Shown one piece after another: positions 8,194-16,798 of a stretch of DNA of 46,770 bases; position 1 is the first letter of the stretch, and each line of letters begins with the position of its first letter. Source of the stretch: CAKXIK01 sp050947015 (GTDB taxonomy: Bacteria; Bacillota; Clostridia; Oscillospirales; Acutalibacteraceae); NCBI GenBank assembly GCA_050947015.1, contig JBMNVT010000018.1:1-46770 (forward strand). The letters are read 5' to 3'. The position numbers and the translations under genes were made by a program. The notes below the pieces were generated by a model. The model had not been told where the DNA came from, searched no databases, and was given only the letters and a program-made list of their open reading frames with translations.

Positions 8194-9108
8194 TTACCCC
8201 AGCCGGCGAATCTCACATTCCAGCGACACGCCGGTTTCCCGCAGCACAGTCCGCTGAATTTTTTCCACCAACGCGCAGACATCGGCGCAGGTTGCACCGC
8301 CCTTATTAATAATAAATCCCGCATGCTTTTCGCTGACCTGCGCACCGCCGACCGAAACGCCCTTCAGCCCGCACTGTTCGATCAACGCTCCGGCAAAATG
8401 TCCTTCCGGCCGCTTGAACACGCTGCCCGCGCTCGGGTATTCCAACGGCTGCTTGCTGCGCCGCCGGTTGAGGTAATCGTGCATTCGTTCTTCCACGGCT
8501 TCGGGGGCGTCCGATGTCAGGGCAAAGCGCGCGGAAAGCACAATCCCACCGTTTTCGTCAAAAACACTGGTGCGGTAACCAAACCGCAGCGATTCGCCCG
8601 CAAACGTCTGCACGGTTCCGTCCGGCAACAGCGCACGGCAGGACAAAATCACCTGCTTCATCTCGCCGCCGTAGGCTCCGGCGTTCATAAAGGCCGCACC
8701 GCCCACCGAACCGGGAATTCCATAGGCAAATTCCAAACCGGAAAGCCCCTGTTCCTGGGCAAAATCGGTCAGTGCCGCCAATCTCATTGCCGCGCCGGCA
8801 TCGATCTCATTTCCCTCCCGGCTGCACCGCCAGAAATCCGGCGGCGCAAGGTGCAGCACAACGCCGTCGTAGCCTTTGTCGGCCACCAGTAGATTTGACC
8901 CGCTGCCGAGAACAAAAAGGCCGACCCCCAGTTTGCGGCACAGCGCAGTCATCCGGCACAGCGCCTGGTCTGTTCCCACTTTAATAAACAGACGCGCCGG
9001 ACCGCCGATTCGAAAGGTTGTATGGCGGTTCATCGGCTCGTTTTCCAGTACAGTACAGTCTGATTCACGCGCTGCAGAAAGAATTTGTTTCAACTGTTCG
9101 GAAGTCAT
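8194..9108 (-). CDS. murB: UDP-N-acetylenolpyruvoylglucosamine reductase
   Basis: FAD-dependent enzyme that reduces UDP-GlcNAc-enolpyruvate to UDP-MurNAc with NADPH, the second committed step of peptidoglycan synthesis. It has 304 residues, the short type common in Firmicutes. Motifs: NRHTTFRIGGPA near residue 27, the FAD-binding GSGSNLLV, YGIPGSVGGAAFMNAGAYGG, and the C-terminal PSAGSVFKRP with the catalytic Ser and AQVSEKHAGFIIN. The start at 9108 has AGGAGG closely upstream. Transcription probably begins at the extended -10 near 9235, leaving a leader of about 125 bases in which I recognise no known riboswitch. Confidence 0.96.
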   Translation of the reverse strand: MTSEQLKQILSAARESDCTVLENEPMNRHTTFRIGGPARLFIKVGTDQALCRMTALCRKLGVGLFVLGSGSNLLVADKGYDGVVLHLAPPDFWRCSREGNEIDAGAAMRLAALTDFAQEQGLSGLEFAYGIPGSVGGAAFMNAGAYGGEMKQVILSCRALLPDGTVQTFAGESLRFGYRTSVFDENGGIVLSARFALTSDAPEAVEERMHDYLNRRRSKQPLEYPSAGSVFKRPEGHFAGALIEQCGLKGVSVGGAQVSEKHAGFIINKGGATCADVCALVEKIQRTVLRETGVSLECEIRRLG

Positions 9109-9234
9109 ATCCGTTCCTCCTTTCCTGCGATCAGGTTCTGAACGCCCGGGATCCGGCAAACACAAACCGGACACGCTGCACACGCACTTTCTTACCGGGA
9201 ACAGCGCCCCGAACATAACGATTATTATGCAGCA

Positions 9235-9240
9235 ATTATA
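9235..9240 (-). promoter_or_regulatory. Extended -10 promoter of murB unit
   Basis: TATAAT on the minus strand preceded by TGA, giving the extended TGnTATAAT form, which can work without a good -35. No convincing -35 is present. It lies between the terminator at 9283-9319 and murB, so it is the obvious start of the murB-rapZ-whiA-dnaE transcript. Confidence 0.6.
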
Positions 9241-9282
9241 TCATAAATCAGTTCGGATTCCTATCTTTGCAGAAAAAATACC

Positions 9283-9319
9283 AAAAAAGCTGCCGCAACG
9301 GATTTGTCTGCGGCAGCTT
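9283..9319 (-). terminator. Terminator of hprK-glucokinase unit
   Basis: AAGCTGCCGCA (9287-9297) and TGCGGCAGCTT (9309-9319) form a perfect 11-bp stem. On the minus strand six T residues follow. It lies about 20 bases after the stop codon of the ROK kinase gene. Confidence 0.92.
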
Positions 9320-9339
9320 GTAAAATTTCAGCAACAGCC

Positions 9340-10296
9340 TTATTGCATGGAACGACCAAGGAACGCAGCGCCGATAATACCTGCATCACGACCAAGCTGC
9401 GCGGCGACGATTTTGGTTTGCCTGCCGCCAAAGCGCGCATAATCGAATTCCTGAATCAGCGGACGCATCGGCCCGAGCAGCGTTTCACCTTCCTTGGAAA
9501 TGCCGCCGCCAAAAACAAGCACCTCCGGTTGGAAAATATTGATCACATTGGCAGCGCCACATGCAATGTATTCGATGTACTTGTCACAGACCGCCTTCGC
9601 CACTGCATCGCCACTGCGCATGGCGTCAAAAGCGGTGCGACCGTTGACCTGTTTGATGTCTCCGCCGACAATTTGCCACATGACAGAATCCGGGTGGTCG
9701 ATCATAGCGGTCTTTGTCTGGTGGATCAGTCCGGAAACCGAAGCATACGCTTCCCAGCATCCCTTTCGGCCGCAGGTGCACTGGCGTCCGTTCTGGACGG
9801 TCACCATATGTCCCAGTTCGGCGCCGAAGCTGTTCCATCCGGAAAACACCTTGCCGTCAATAATAATCCCGCCGCCGACCCCGGTGCCGAGGGTTACGGT
9901 GACAGAAACCTGCGTACCCTTCGCCGCACCGGCAACCGCTTCGCCGTAAGCCGCCGCGTTCGCGTCGTTTTCCATGTAAACGTCCTTGCCCGTCAGGCGC
10001 TTGAGTTCGCTGCCCATTGGCGCGTGAATGTAACCGAGATTGTTCGCGTAAACAATTTCGCCGGATTTTGCATCGATGGCTCCGGGCGATCCAATGCCGA
10101 TCCACTGGATTTCGTCCATCGAAAGACCTGCATCCGCAACAACCTTCCGAATTAACCCCGCCATATCGGCGCAAAGCTCCTCACAGGACCGCGGCGCATT
10201 TGTCTTGCCCTCGCCGCGGGCAATAATCTCATAATTTTCATTACAGATTCCGACCGCAAAATTGGTTCCTCCCAAATCGACTCCAATGTAATACAT
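9340..10296 (-). CDS. ROK-family glucokinase
   Basis: Cytoplasmic ATP-dependent hexokinase of the ROK family (318 residues), probably making glucose 6-phosphate from glucose. The N-terminal phosphate-binding motif DLGGTN lies at residues 7-12. GTGVGGGIIIDGK is followed by the sugar-binding EXGH form GAELGHM and by the zinc-binding ROK signature CTCGRKGCWEAYAS. The C-terminal VFGGGISKEG is also typical. It follows hprK by 54 bases and ends at a strong terminator, so the two form a unit that pairs sugar phosphorylation with carbon catabolite control. Manno- or fructokinase activity cannot be excluded from sequence, but the match is to the glucokinase (GlcK) type. Confidence 0.9.
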   Translation of the reverse strand: MYYIGVDLGGTNFAVGICNENYEIIARGEGKTNAPRSCEELCADMAGLIRKVVADAGLSMDEIQWIGIGSPGAIDAKSGEIVYANNLGYIHAPMGSELKRLTGKDVYMENDANAAAYGEAVAGAAKGTQVSVTVTLGTGVGGGIIIDGKVFSGWNSFGAELGHMVTVQNGRQCTCGRKGCWEAYASVSGLIHQTKTAMIDHPDSVMWQIVGGDIKQVNGRTAFDAMRSGDAVAKAVCDKYIEYIACGAANVINIFQPEVLVFGGGISKEGETLLGPMRPLIQEFDYARFGGRQTKIVAAQLGRDAGIIGAAFLGRSMQ

Positions 10297-10350
10297 AACG
10301 GTTGATTCATCCTTTCTCTTTTCTGTTCGGGATTATCCGAATCAATGATT

Positions 10351-11331
10351 TCAAAATTTGTGTCCGCCCCAGTCCGTATAAACCACACGCGGCTCCTGCG
10401 GCATCGCCTCAGCGTCCATGCCGAGATTGGAAAGAAGCTCCTGCGCGGCATTATAACCCAGCTTTTTCTGGCGGTTGTTCATTGCGGCAACCTCAATAAT
10501 AATGGCAAGGTTGCGCCCCGGTTTGACCGGAATCGTAATCAGGGGGATCTGAACGCCGAGGATATCGCCGTATTCGTTGGCGGTTCCCATGCGGTCGTAA
10601 ACCTTTGTGCTGTCCCAGTTTTCCAGCTGAATAATCATGTCCACTTTTTCGGTCTGTTTAACGGCGCCCATACCAAAAATCCGGCGTGCATTGATAATTC
10701 CGACACCGCGCAGTTCGATGAAATGACGAATATTCGGCGGAGCGCTGCCCACAAGCGTTTTGTCGGAAGCCCGTTTCAGTTCCACGGCATCGTCCGCAAT
10801 CAGCCGGTGTCCGCGTTTCACCAGTTCAATTGCTGTTTCGCTTTTTCCAACGCCGCTGTCTCCGGTCATCAGAATACCCTCGCCGTAAACTTCGACCAGA
10901 ACACCGTGGCGGGTGACGCGCGGCGCAAGCTCAATATTCAGGAACGAGGTCAAACGCATGATCGCACCGGAGGTTACCTCCTGTGTGCGCAGCAGCGGAA
11001 CGCTGTACCTCCTGGAACTGGAAAGCAAAACCTCCGGCGGCTCCTGCCCCCGCGTAATGAGCACCGCCGGCGCATGGCGCGAAAACAGTGCGTCAATAAT
11101 TTCATTGCGTCGCGCCGGCTCCATCTCCTGCAGAAACGCCATTTCCGACCGGCCAAACACGACAATGCGCGTATTGTCATAATAATCAAAAAAACCAGCC
11201 AACTCCAGACCGGGACGGCTGAGTTCCATGGAAGCAATCATTACCTCGTCCGGGTTCTGCGGCATGTAGATCGCCTCAAAACCGAGCTCCTTCAGGATTG
11301 CCGCAAGCGACACCTTGAATTCCGTTGGCAA
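10351..11331 (-). CDS. hprK: HPr kinase/phosphorylase
   Basis: Bifunctional enzyme that phosphorylates and dephosphorylates Ser46 of HPr, controlling CcpA-dependent catabolite repression in Firmicutes. It has 326 residues. The N-terminal domain is intact. The catalytic domain carries the Walker A GDSGVGKSETA near residues 154-164, the downstream IADDAVEL, and the family signature ELRGVGIINARRIFG; PVKPGRNLAIIIEVAA follows. The start is TTG at 11331, supported by GGGGAGGG 6-7 bases upstream. A promoter with extended -10 lies at 11367-11395. Genes for HPr or CcpA are not in the window. Confidence 0.96.
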   Translation of the reverse strand: MPTEFKVSLAAILKELGFEAIYMPQNPDEVMIASMELSRPGLELAGFFDYYDNTRIVVFGRSEMAFLQEMEPARRNEIIDALFSRHAPAVLITRGQEPPEVLLSSSRRYSVPLLRTQEVTSGAIMRLTSFLNIELAPRVTRHGVLVEVYGEGILMTGDSGVGKSETAIELVKRGHRLIADDAVELKRASDKTLVGSAPPNIRHFIELRGVGIINARRIFGMGAVKQTEKVDMIIQLENWDSTKVYDRMGTANEYGDILGVQIPLITIPVKPGRNLAIIIEVAAMNNRQKKLGYNAAQELLSNLGMDAEAMPQEPRVVYTDWGGHKF

Positions 11332-11366
11332 AACAAACCCTCCCCTTGTCGAGCACTTATTGTTTT

Positions 11367-11395
11367 ATTATACATGCTTCCAAAAAAACTTTAAA
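11367..11395 (-). promoter_or_regulatory. Promoter of hprK unit
   Basis: On the minus strand TTTAAA (11395-11390), a 17-bp spacer ending in TG, and TATAAT (11372-11367). The -35 matches 4 of 6 bases and the -10 is perfect. It lies 36 bases upstream of the TTG start. Confidence 0.7.
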
Positions 11396-11404
11396 GGGGA
11401 TTCG

Positions 11405-11425
11405 GCAATTTTCTTTTAAAATTGC
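11405..11425. repeat. Hairpin between gerC-type gene and hprK promoter
   Basis: GCAATTTT and AAAATTGC form a perfect 8-bp stem with a 5-nt loop just after the stop codon of the GerC-type gene. It lacks a following U-tract on the minus strand, so termination would be weak. Its position suggests an mRNA 3' end element of the germination gene. Confidence 0.4.
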
Positions 11426-11435
11426 GAAAACTTCA

Positions 11436-12602
11436 TCAGCTTTTCCCCTTTTGGCCTGCGGGTTGCATTGCACCGGCCTTAACCCGGCAGAAAACTTCGA
11501 CCGAAAAATCACAGCCCGGGATTGTGCCTTTCCAGTTTTTCCGGTTGGCGCTCCACCATTCCGGCGCCTGTTGGGCAAAATTGCGCCCAAAGCCAAACGG
11601 ATCGGAACCGTGGTGCTGCGCACAGATGCGAATCGCCTCTTTTACCCGCTGTGAAATTTCCCGCTCGCATTCGGTTTTCAACGCCCCGACCGTCTCTTCG
11701 TCCAAACCGGTTTGCGCTGCAAAATCCCATTCCGCCGGCAGTGCGTCGCACCGAACCTGCAGTGCAATTTGCACCGCATCGTTTTCTGTGCTGCACCGAA
11801 CGGTTGTCTGCAGGTTTTCAATCGCGATCTGTACCCCGATGCGGCTGCCTGTCTTCCCCACCGGAACTTCCGCCTTCAGGCTCATATTTTTTGCATCACC
11901 GGAAGCAATCAGAACGCCCTGCGTCTGGCGCTCATCAAGCACCTCCACCATCTTTTCACCGGAAAACAGTGCGGTTCCGCTCACCACAATCCGGGCTTCT
12001 TCATCGCCGGTCTGCTCAAGGCTGAGAATCGGAACACAAAAATCGCGCTCGCCGTCGGTCAGGCATTGTGCCGCGGTAAATACTTCGGCATACACCGCGC
12101 ACCCGGTCTGCTTTCCTGCCTCGCTCAACGCCGCAAGCTCCCGCGCCGGAATGCTTCCGTTCTGCCCCACGCCGCGCAAAAGCTCTTCCGCTGTGCCCTG
12201 CGTCAGGTAAAGCGCTACCGAGCCTCTGCATTCGTAAAATTCCGTAAAAAAGCTTAATGCCGCTCCAATGCCGTGCTCTGCTGTTGCCTGACCGATCACG
12301 ACCGCCTGATTGTGGGGAAAATAAGGTTTCCTGCCCGTCACCAGTCCGATTTTATCCATTGCGTCCGTTACCGAGTCGCCGCTGCGGCTACAAAAAACAT
12401 CGCTGGCATTCTCCTTTTCCCCCGCCGCCGAGCGATCCGCCAGATAAGCGTTTACCGAAAGTGTAAACGTGCCGTCCGCTTCGTCCACCCCTGCGTTCTG
12501 AACAATCATTCGCCGGTTGAGCGGCAGCTCCCCGCTGCACGCAGAAAACAGAATACATCCTGCGATCAGCAGGCAGGCTTCCGCGATTTGTTTTCTCTTC
12601 AT
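11436..12602 (-). CDS. Spore germination lipoprotein, Ger(x)C family
   Basis: A 388-residue exported lipoprotein. The signal peptide ends in LFSAC with the lipidated cysteine at residue 22. The mature protein reads as the GerAC fold: N-terminal NRRMIVQNAGVDEADGTFTL, then the central TGRKPYFPHNQAVVIGQATA typical of the family, and a C-terminal GerAC domain. GerC subunits sit on the outer face of the spore inner membrane and form a germinant receptor with GerA and GerB. The start at 12602 has AAGGGAG upstream. Unusually it is not in line with the GerA/GerB genes at 13554-16198 but faces away from them, with a DUF421 gene between. It is probably expressed late in the forespore; I could not identify a convincing sigma-G promoter. 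Confidence 0.9.
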   Translation of the reverse strand: MKRKQIAEACLLIAGCILFSACSGELPLNRRMIVQNAGVDEADGTFTLSVNAYLADRSAAGEKENASDVFCSRSGDSVTDAMDKIGLVTGRKPYFPHNQAVVIGQATAEHGIGAALSFFTEFYECRGSVALYLTQGTAEELLRGVGQNGSIPARELAALSEAGKQTGCAVYAEVFTAAQCLTDGERDFCVPILSLEQTGDEEARIVVSGTALFSGEKMVEVLDERQTQGVLIASGDAKNMSLKAEVPVGKTGSRIGVQIAIENLQTTVRCSTENDAVQIALQVRCDALPAEWDFAAQTGLDEETVGALKTECEREISQRVKEAIRICAQHHGSDPFGFGRNFAQQAPEWWSANRKNWKGTIPGCDFSVEVFCRVKAGAMQPAGQKGKS

Positions 12603-12715
12603 TTTAATTTGCGCTCCCTTTCACTGGTTCATTTTTGCAAAACGCCGCAAGCGGTTTGACTTTTTTCATCTGGCGCGCTTTTTGTAATATTTTTGTCGAA
12701 TATTCCACTTTGTTA

Positions 12716-13381
12716 TCATTCTCTGCGTACTAGTCGATATTTTTTTTCAGCATTGGCTGTGAGAAGAAACACGTCGCGCAGCAGACATTTTTCCCTTTTC
12801 AGCACGCTGTCAATCCATTCCCGGCTGCATCCCACCAGCCGCGCTGATTGTGTACAGAAGCTGCCGTCATCCACCACGACCACCCAGAACTCCGTTTTGG
12901 CCGAAACACCAAGCGTTTTTGCATCCGGCGGTTCAGCAGACGCGTTTTTAAGAACGCTGAGCTGCCCATTTGTTTCAATCATCGCCATATCCACAATTCC
13001 GGGGTCAAACACGCCCTGCAGACGCAATGCTTCGGAAAGATCCTCCACCGTATAGCGCAAGCGGTTCATTTGCTTCTGATCCAGCCTGCCGCTGCGGATC
13101 AGAACCACTGGGCTGCCGCAAATCAGCCGACGGAACCATCGGCATTTCATCATCAGCACCGAAACCAGAATTTCGCATACCACCAGTGTCAAAATCGGTA
13201 CCACACCGCTCAGCAGCGGAATTCCCGTCTCCTGCATTGGAATCGCCGCCAGCTCGGAAATCAGCATGGTGATGACCAGTTCGGAACTTTGCAGCTCGCC
13301 GACCTGCCGTTTCCCCATCAGCCGTACCGCCGCGGTCACAATCACATATAAAATTAATGTTCGCAGCAGTGAAATCAACAT
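12716..13381 (-). CDS. DUF421 (YetF/YrbG-type) membrane protein
   Basis: A 221-residue membrane protein. The first 80 or so residues hold two to three transmembrane helices, including MGKRQVGELQSSELVITMLI, the conserved DUF421 opening. The rest is cytoplasmic, with VVLIRSGRLDQKQMNRLRYT and VEDLSEALRLQGVFD typical of the family. DUF421 proteins are common in spore formers and some are sporulation-expressed; the biochemical role is unknown. The start at 13381 has GGGAGG upstream. It lies upstream of the GerC-type gene on the same strand (113 bases) and is divergent from the GerA-type gene, which fits a role around spore formation or germination, but that is inference from context. Confidence 0.88.
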   Translation of the reverse strand: MLISLLRTLILYVIVTAAVRLMGKRQVGELQSSELVITMLISELAAIPMQETGIPLLSGVVPILTLVVCEILVSVLMMKCRWFRRLICGSPVVLIRSGRLDQKQMNRLRYTVEDLSEALRLQGVFDPGIVDMAMIETNGQLSVLKNASAEPPDAKTLGVSAKTEFWVVVVDDGSFCTQSARLVGCSREWIDSVLKREKCLLRDVFLLTANAEKKYRLVRRE

Positions 13382-13510
13382 TCTGCCCGCCTCCCATGTG
13401 ATTTGATCAATCCTATTCTGGTCCGGGATAGGCTGCGGTATGCAAAATCAGGAGAAACCGGAATAAATTTCTGCTAAAACGGCAACAATGAAGCATAAGA
13501 AAAACAATCA

Positions 13511-13538
13511 ACATGTAAAGCAACACGCCTTTACATGT
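13511..13538. promoter_or_regulatory. Perfect 10-bp inverted repeat before gerA-type gene
   Basis: ACATGTAAAG (13511-13520) and CTTTACATGT (13529-13538) with an 8-base spacer, ending 15 bases before the GerA start codon and just before its ribosome site. It could be an operator in DNA or a hairpin in the mRNA leader that modulates translation. No U-tract follows, so it is not a terminator. Confidence 0.5.
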
Positions 13539-13553
13539 CAGGGAGTGTTGAAA

Positions 13554-15089
13554 ATGCCGTTTTTGTTTCCTTACAAGCTCCGGGCCTCCCGTGCGCGCAG
13601 CCAGACTTCGCAGCAGCCTGCCGCGCCCCGACTGCTCAGCGCCAGCTTGACCGAAAACCTGGCTTATCTGCGCGGGGCCTTTGCCGAAACCAGCGATCTT
13701 GTGGTGCGAAGGATTACCATCGGCGGACGGGACTGCGCACTGATTAATATGGAAGGGCTGATTAACCACCAGGCCTATGCTCAGGGCGTTCTAAATCCAA
13801 TTATGAAAGGTGATTACGAAGGGCTGACTGCCGAAGAACAGTTTCAACGTATTCGGGACAGCATCGTTGCACTTTCCGACCAGATGCAGCTGAACAACTT
13901 TGACGAAGTGTTCGGGCTGGTGATGTCCGGTTTTACTATTATTCTGCTCGATGGGGTTGCCAGCGGGCTTTCAGTCGGGATGCAGGGCTACAGCTTTCGG
14001 TCGGTTTCGGAGCCTGTCACAGAAGCAATGCAGCGCGGCAGCCGGGAAGGCTTTGTGGAAGTAATCCGCATCAATCTTTCCATGGTTCGCCGGCGCATGA
14101 AAACGCCGGATCTCCGCTTTGAGATGATGCAGGTGGGAACCCGAAGCAAGACGGACGTTGCGCTGTGCTACCTGAACGGCGTTGTTTCGCAGGAGATTCT
14201 GCAAAGGGTTCGCGCAAGACTGCAGGCCTGCCCGTTGGAAACTGTGCTCGAAAGCGGATATCTGCAGCCGTTTCTGGACGACCGTCCTCTTTCCTTATTC
14301 ACCGGCGTCGGACTGAGTGAACGTCCGGACACTGTCTGCGGAAAAATCACCGAAGGCCGTATTGCCGTTTTTGTGGACGGCACGCCAATGGTGCTGATCG
14401 TTCCCTATCTGTTTGTAGAAAACTTTCAAAGCTTCGACGATTATGCAGATCGCCCGTATTTTGCGGCGTTTACCCGCTGGATGAAATATATTGCATTTTT
14501 TCTTGCAACGCTGCTGCCGGGGCTGTTCGTCGCCATCGGCACCTTTCATCCGGCGCTGTTTCCCACACCGATGCTCTATAATCTCGCCTCGTCGGAAGCG
14601 TCCCAGCCGTTTTCCCTGATGCTGGAGGCGTTGGTGATTCACTTTATTTATGAGCTGATGCGGGAAGCCGGGCTTCGGCTGCCAAAGCCGATCGGCCACG
14701 CAGTCGGCATTATCGGCGGTTTGGTCATTGGCGATGCCGCGGTACAGGCCGGGCTGATCGGCGCTCCGATGATTATGGTGGTAGCGCTGACGGCAATGAG
14801 TTCATTTGTCATTCCTCAAATCTATGAACCTGTGGCCGTGCTTCGTTTTGCTTTTATTTTGATTGGCGGCTGTTTCACTTTTTTCGGTCTGATGCTCGCT
14901 TTTGCCGCCGTTCTGGTAAACCTTTGCGCTATTGGTCCTTACGGTATTCCCTTCACTGCGCCGCTTTCCCCGCTGAGAGCACGTGCGCTGCGCGACGTGC
15001 TGGTTCGGCAGGGCTGGAAACGGCTTGGAAAGCATTCTTCCCACATTCAGAACATGCCCGGCAGCGAGAAAAACGATTCAGAAAAATAG
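13554..15089 (+). CDS. Spore germination protein, GerA family
   Basis: The A subunit of a germinant receptor, 511 residues. The hydrophilic N-terminal part contains EPVTEAMQRGSREGFVEVIR, the hallmark GerA sequence, followed by RINLSMVRRRMKTPDLRFE. The C-terminal half holds four to five membrane helices, including WMKYIAFFLATLLPGLFVAI. It acts in the spore inner membrane. I chose the ATG at 13554, which has GGGAG about 8 bases upstream; an ATG at 13488 is in frame but lacks a ribosome site and would translate through the inverted repeat at 13511-13538. The GerB-type gene follows after 17 bases. Confidence 0.92.
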   Translation: MPFLFPYKLRASRARSQTSQQPAAPRLLSASLTENLAYLRGAFAETSDLVVRRITIGGRDCALINMEGLINHQAYAQGVLNPIMKGDYEGLTAEEQFQRIRDSIVALSDQMQLNNFDEVFGLVMSGFTIILLDGVASGLSVGMQGYSFRSVSEPVTEAMQRGSREGFVEVIRINLSMVRRRMKTPDLRFEMMQVGTRSKTDVALCYLNGVVSQEILQRVRARLQACPLETVLESGYLQPFLDDRPLSLFTGVGLSERPDTVCGKITEGRIAVFVDGTPMVLIVPYLFVENFQSFDDYADRPYFAAFTRWMKYIAFFLATLLPGLFVAIGTFHPALFPTPMLYNLASSEASQPFSLMLEALVIHFIYELMREAGLRLPKPIGHAVGIIGGLVIGDAAVQAGLIGAPMIMVVALTAMSSFVIPQIYEPVAVLRFAFILIGGCFTFFGLMLAFAAVLVNLCAIGPYGIPFTAPLSPLRARALRDVLVRQGWKRLGKHSSHIQNMPGSEKNDSEK

Positions 15090-15106
15090 AAAGGGCGGAA
15101 TTTGCC

Positions 15107-16198
15107 ATGGACAAAAAAAACAGCATCGGCGCCGGGCAGCTTGTTTGCCTGTTTTTTGTTGCGCACAGCAGCGCCGTTCTCACAGGAACCCAACTGCAGG
15201 GTGCAGGCAATCCGCAGGGGCTGCTACTTGCGGCACCGTTTTCACTGGTTCTCAGCATCCTCTCTCTGCTGCCGGTACTTCTTCTTCGTACGCGGCACGA
15301 AGGCATGAGCGTTCTGGACTGCGCCCGCTTTCGTTTTTCCAACGCAGGCGGTGCCGTTTTCTGTGCGCTTTACGGTCTTTATTTTTTATATACGCCCTCG
15401 CTGGCCGTTGCGCGCTACAATATTTATGTCTCCTCCACCATGCTGCCGCAGGCACAGTTTTTTCTGCTTGCCTTTGCGGTTGCGGCAACCGCCTGTTACG
15501 GCGCATTCCTTGGGCTGGAAGCTTTGGCGCGCGCCTCGGGATTTATTATGGTGGCAATTGTAGCGGCACTGATATTTCTCTTTTGTGCGCTGATCCCCCG
15601 GCTTGACCTGCTGAATTATACTCCCCCCGATTCCGCAGCATGGAACGATGCCGCACATAACGGACTTTCGGTCTTTTCGGGTACGGCAGAACTTGCGCTG
15701 CCCGTAGTACTGCTGCCGTTCGCCAAAGGAAGGCCGCGCGGGAGGTTTCTGTTCTGGCTCATCGGAGAAGCCGTGCTGGTGGTGCTGATCGGTTTTTTTG
15801 TCACCGGAGTACTCGGTTCTTATGCGGCAACTCAACCGTTTCCGTTTTATGTTGCCTCCACTTTTGCGGAAGCCGGCTCGCTGCAGCGGCTGGACGCTCT
15901 TTATGCAGCAATCTGGACGGCAGGACTGTTTGTGCGTGTTTCCGTTTTCCTGATCGCGTTTTCACTTTGCATTTCCGGTCTTTGGGGTAAAAAAGCCGGA
16001 AAGTTCAGTCTTTTTTTGGGTGCCGCGGTCATCTTTGCAACCGGAACGGTGCTTTCCGGTTTTCCACAGCTTTTGGCTGCGCTTTCCGGCTCTGCCTCCA
16101 CTGTAATGGCGATTGTGTTCTTTACCGTTCTGCCGCTGATGGTTCTGGCTGCCGACCGGCTTGGCGGTCGTTTTGCAAAAAAGGAGGCTGCGCTGTGA
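15107..16198 (+). CDS. Spore germination permease, GerB family
   Basis: An endospore germination permease (GerAB/YndE type) of 363 residues with about ten transmembrane helices, from the amino acid permease (APC) superfamily. GerB subunits bind the small-molecule germinant. The protein begins MDKKNSIGAGQLVCLFFVAH, where GxxQ is usual for the family, and ends with a short charged tail. The start at 15107 has AAGGGCGG 8 bases upstream. It is co-transcribed with the GerA-type gene and its last codons overlap the next gene by a GTGA, which suggests translational coupling. The specific germinant cannot be predicted. Confidence 0.9.
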   Translation: MDKKNSIGAGQLVCLFFVAHSSAVLTGTQLQGAGNPQGLLLAAPFSLVLSILSLLPVLLLRTRHEGMSVLDCARFRFSNAGGAVFCALYGLYFLYTPSLAVARYNIYVSSTMLPQAQFFLLAFAVAATACYGAFLGLEALARASGFIMVAIVAALIFLFCALIPRLDLLNYTPPDSAAWNDAAHNGLSVFSGTAELALPVVLLPFAKGRPRGRFLFWLIGEAVLVVLIGFFVTGVLGSYAATQPFPFYVASTFAEAGSLQRLDALYAAIWTAGLFVRVSVFLIAFSLCISGLWGKKAGKFSLFLGAAVIFATGTVLSGFPQLLAALSGSASTVMAIVFFTVLPLMVLAADRLGGRFAKKEAAL

Positions 16199-16578
16199 TC
16201 CGCCGCCTTTGCTATGCCGCAATGCTTAGTGCGGCACTTGCTTTTTTATGTATATTTCCGCTCCGCAGCGTTGAAACCCACTGCCGCACGCTGGATCAGG
16301 AGCTTGCCCTTGCCGCCGAAGCCTCTTTCCGAGGAGATCTTGTACAGGCAGCCCCGCATGCCGAGGCCGTCGGAGAGCTTTGGGATTGTTGGCAACCGGT
16401 TGCAAATATGTATCTTCGTCATGCAGAGCTTGACCCTGTAAAGGAGGCCATTGGCGAAATGCTTGCACGCCTGCAGACCGGGGAAACTGACGAATTTTAC
16501 GCAGCCTGCTGTCAGGCCCGCCTGCTGGTGCGCCACCTCTCCGAATCTGAGCGTGCTGACGCGGGAAACATTCTGTAG
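16195..16578 (+). CDS. DUF4363 family protein
   Basis: A 127-residue protein with one N-terminal hydrophobic helix (about residues 5-22, YAAMLSAALAFLCIFPL) and a helical remainder rich in Ala, Glu and Leu. It resembles DUF4363 proteins, which in Clostridia are often found after gerB or DUF421 genes; their function is unknown. The GTG start overlaps the stop of the GerB-type gene by four bases (GTGA), so translation is coupled and an accessory role in the germination receptor is likely by context. No clear intrinsic terminator follows; a mismatched stem AGAGcGGAA/TTCCaCTCT near 16578-16600 has no U-tract. Confidence 0.7.
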   Translation: MIRRLCYAAMLSAALAFLCIFPLRSVETHCRTLDQELALAAEASFRGDLVQAAPHAEAVGELWDCWQPVANMYLRHAELDPVKEAIGEMLARLQTGETDEFYAACCQARLLVRHLSESERADAGNIL

Positions 16579-16679
16579 AGCGGAAGACCTTTCCACTCTG
16601 CGTTCTCCTGTTATTGCACCCCTGCAGGTCACGTCTTCAAATGCACTTTGGCTGCACACAAACGGCCCCATGCAAAGTA

Positions 16680-16708
16680 TTGCGTTTTTCCCCACCATCA
16701 GGTATAAT
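16680..16708 (+). promoter_or_regulatory. Promoter of prfB
   Basis: TTGCGT (16680-16685), a 17-bp spacer and a perfect TATAAT (16703-16708), about 90 bases upstream of the prfB start. It separates prfB from the germination operon. Confidence 0.65.
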
Positions 16709-16798
16709 ATTTTAGTTAAGGAAAAATGTTGACGTTCCTGCACTGCGGCAAAGCGGAACCGCAGAATGATTGAAATTTGCAATAAAGGATGATTCGGA

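Noticed and set aside
13440..13490. Sigma-G/F promoter before the gerA-type gene
   Set aside because: A GTATG and a GGAATAAAT are present, but spacing and several key bases deviate from consensus, so I did not list it.
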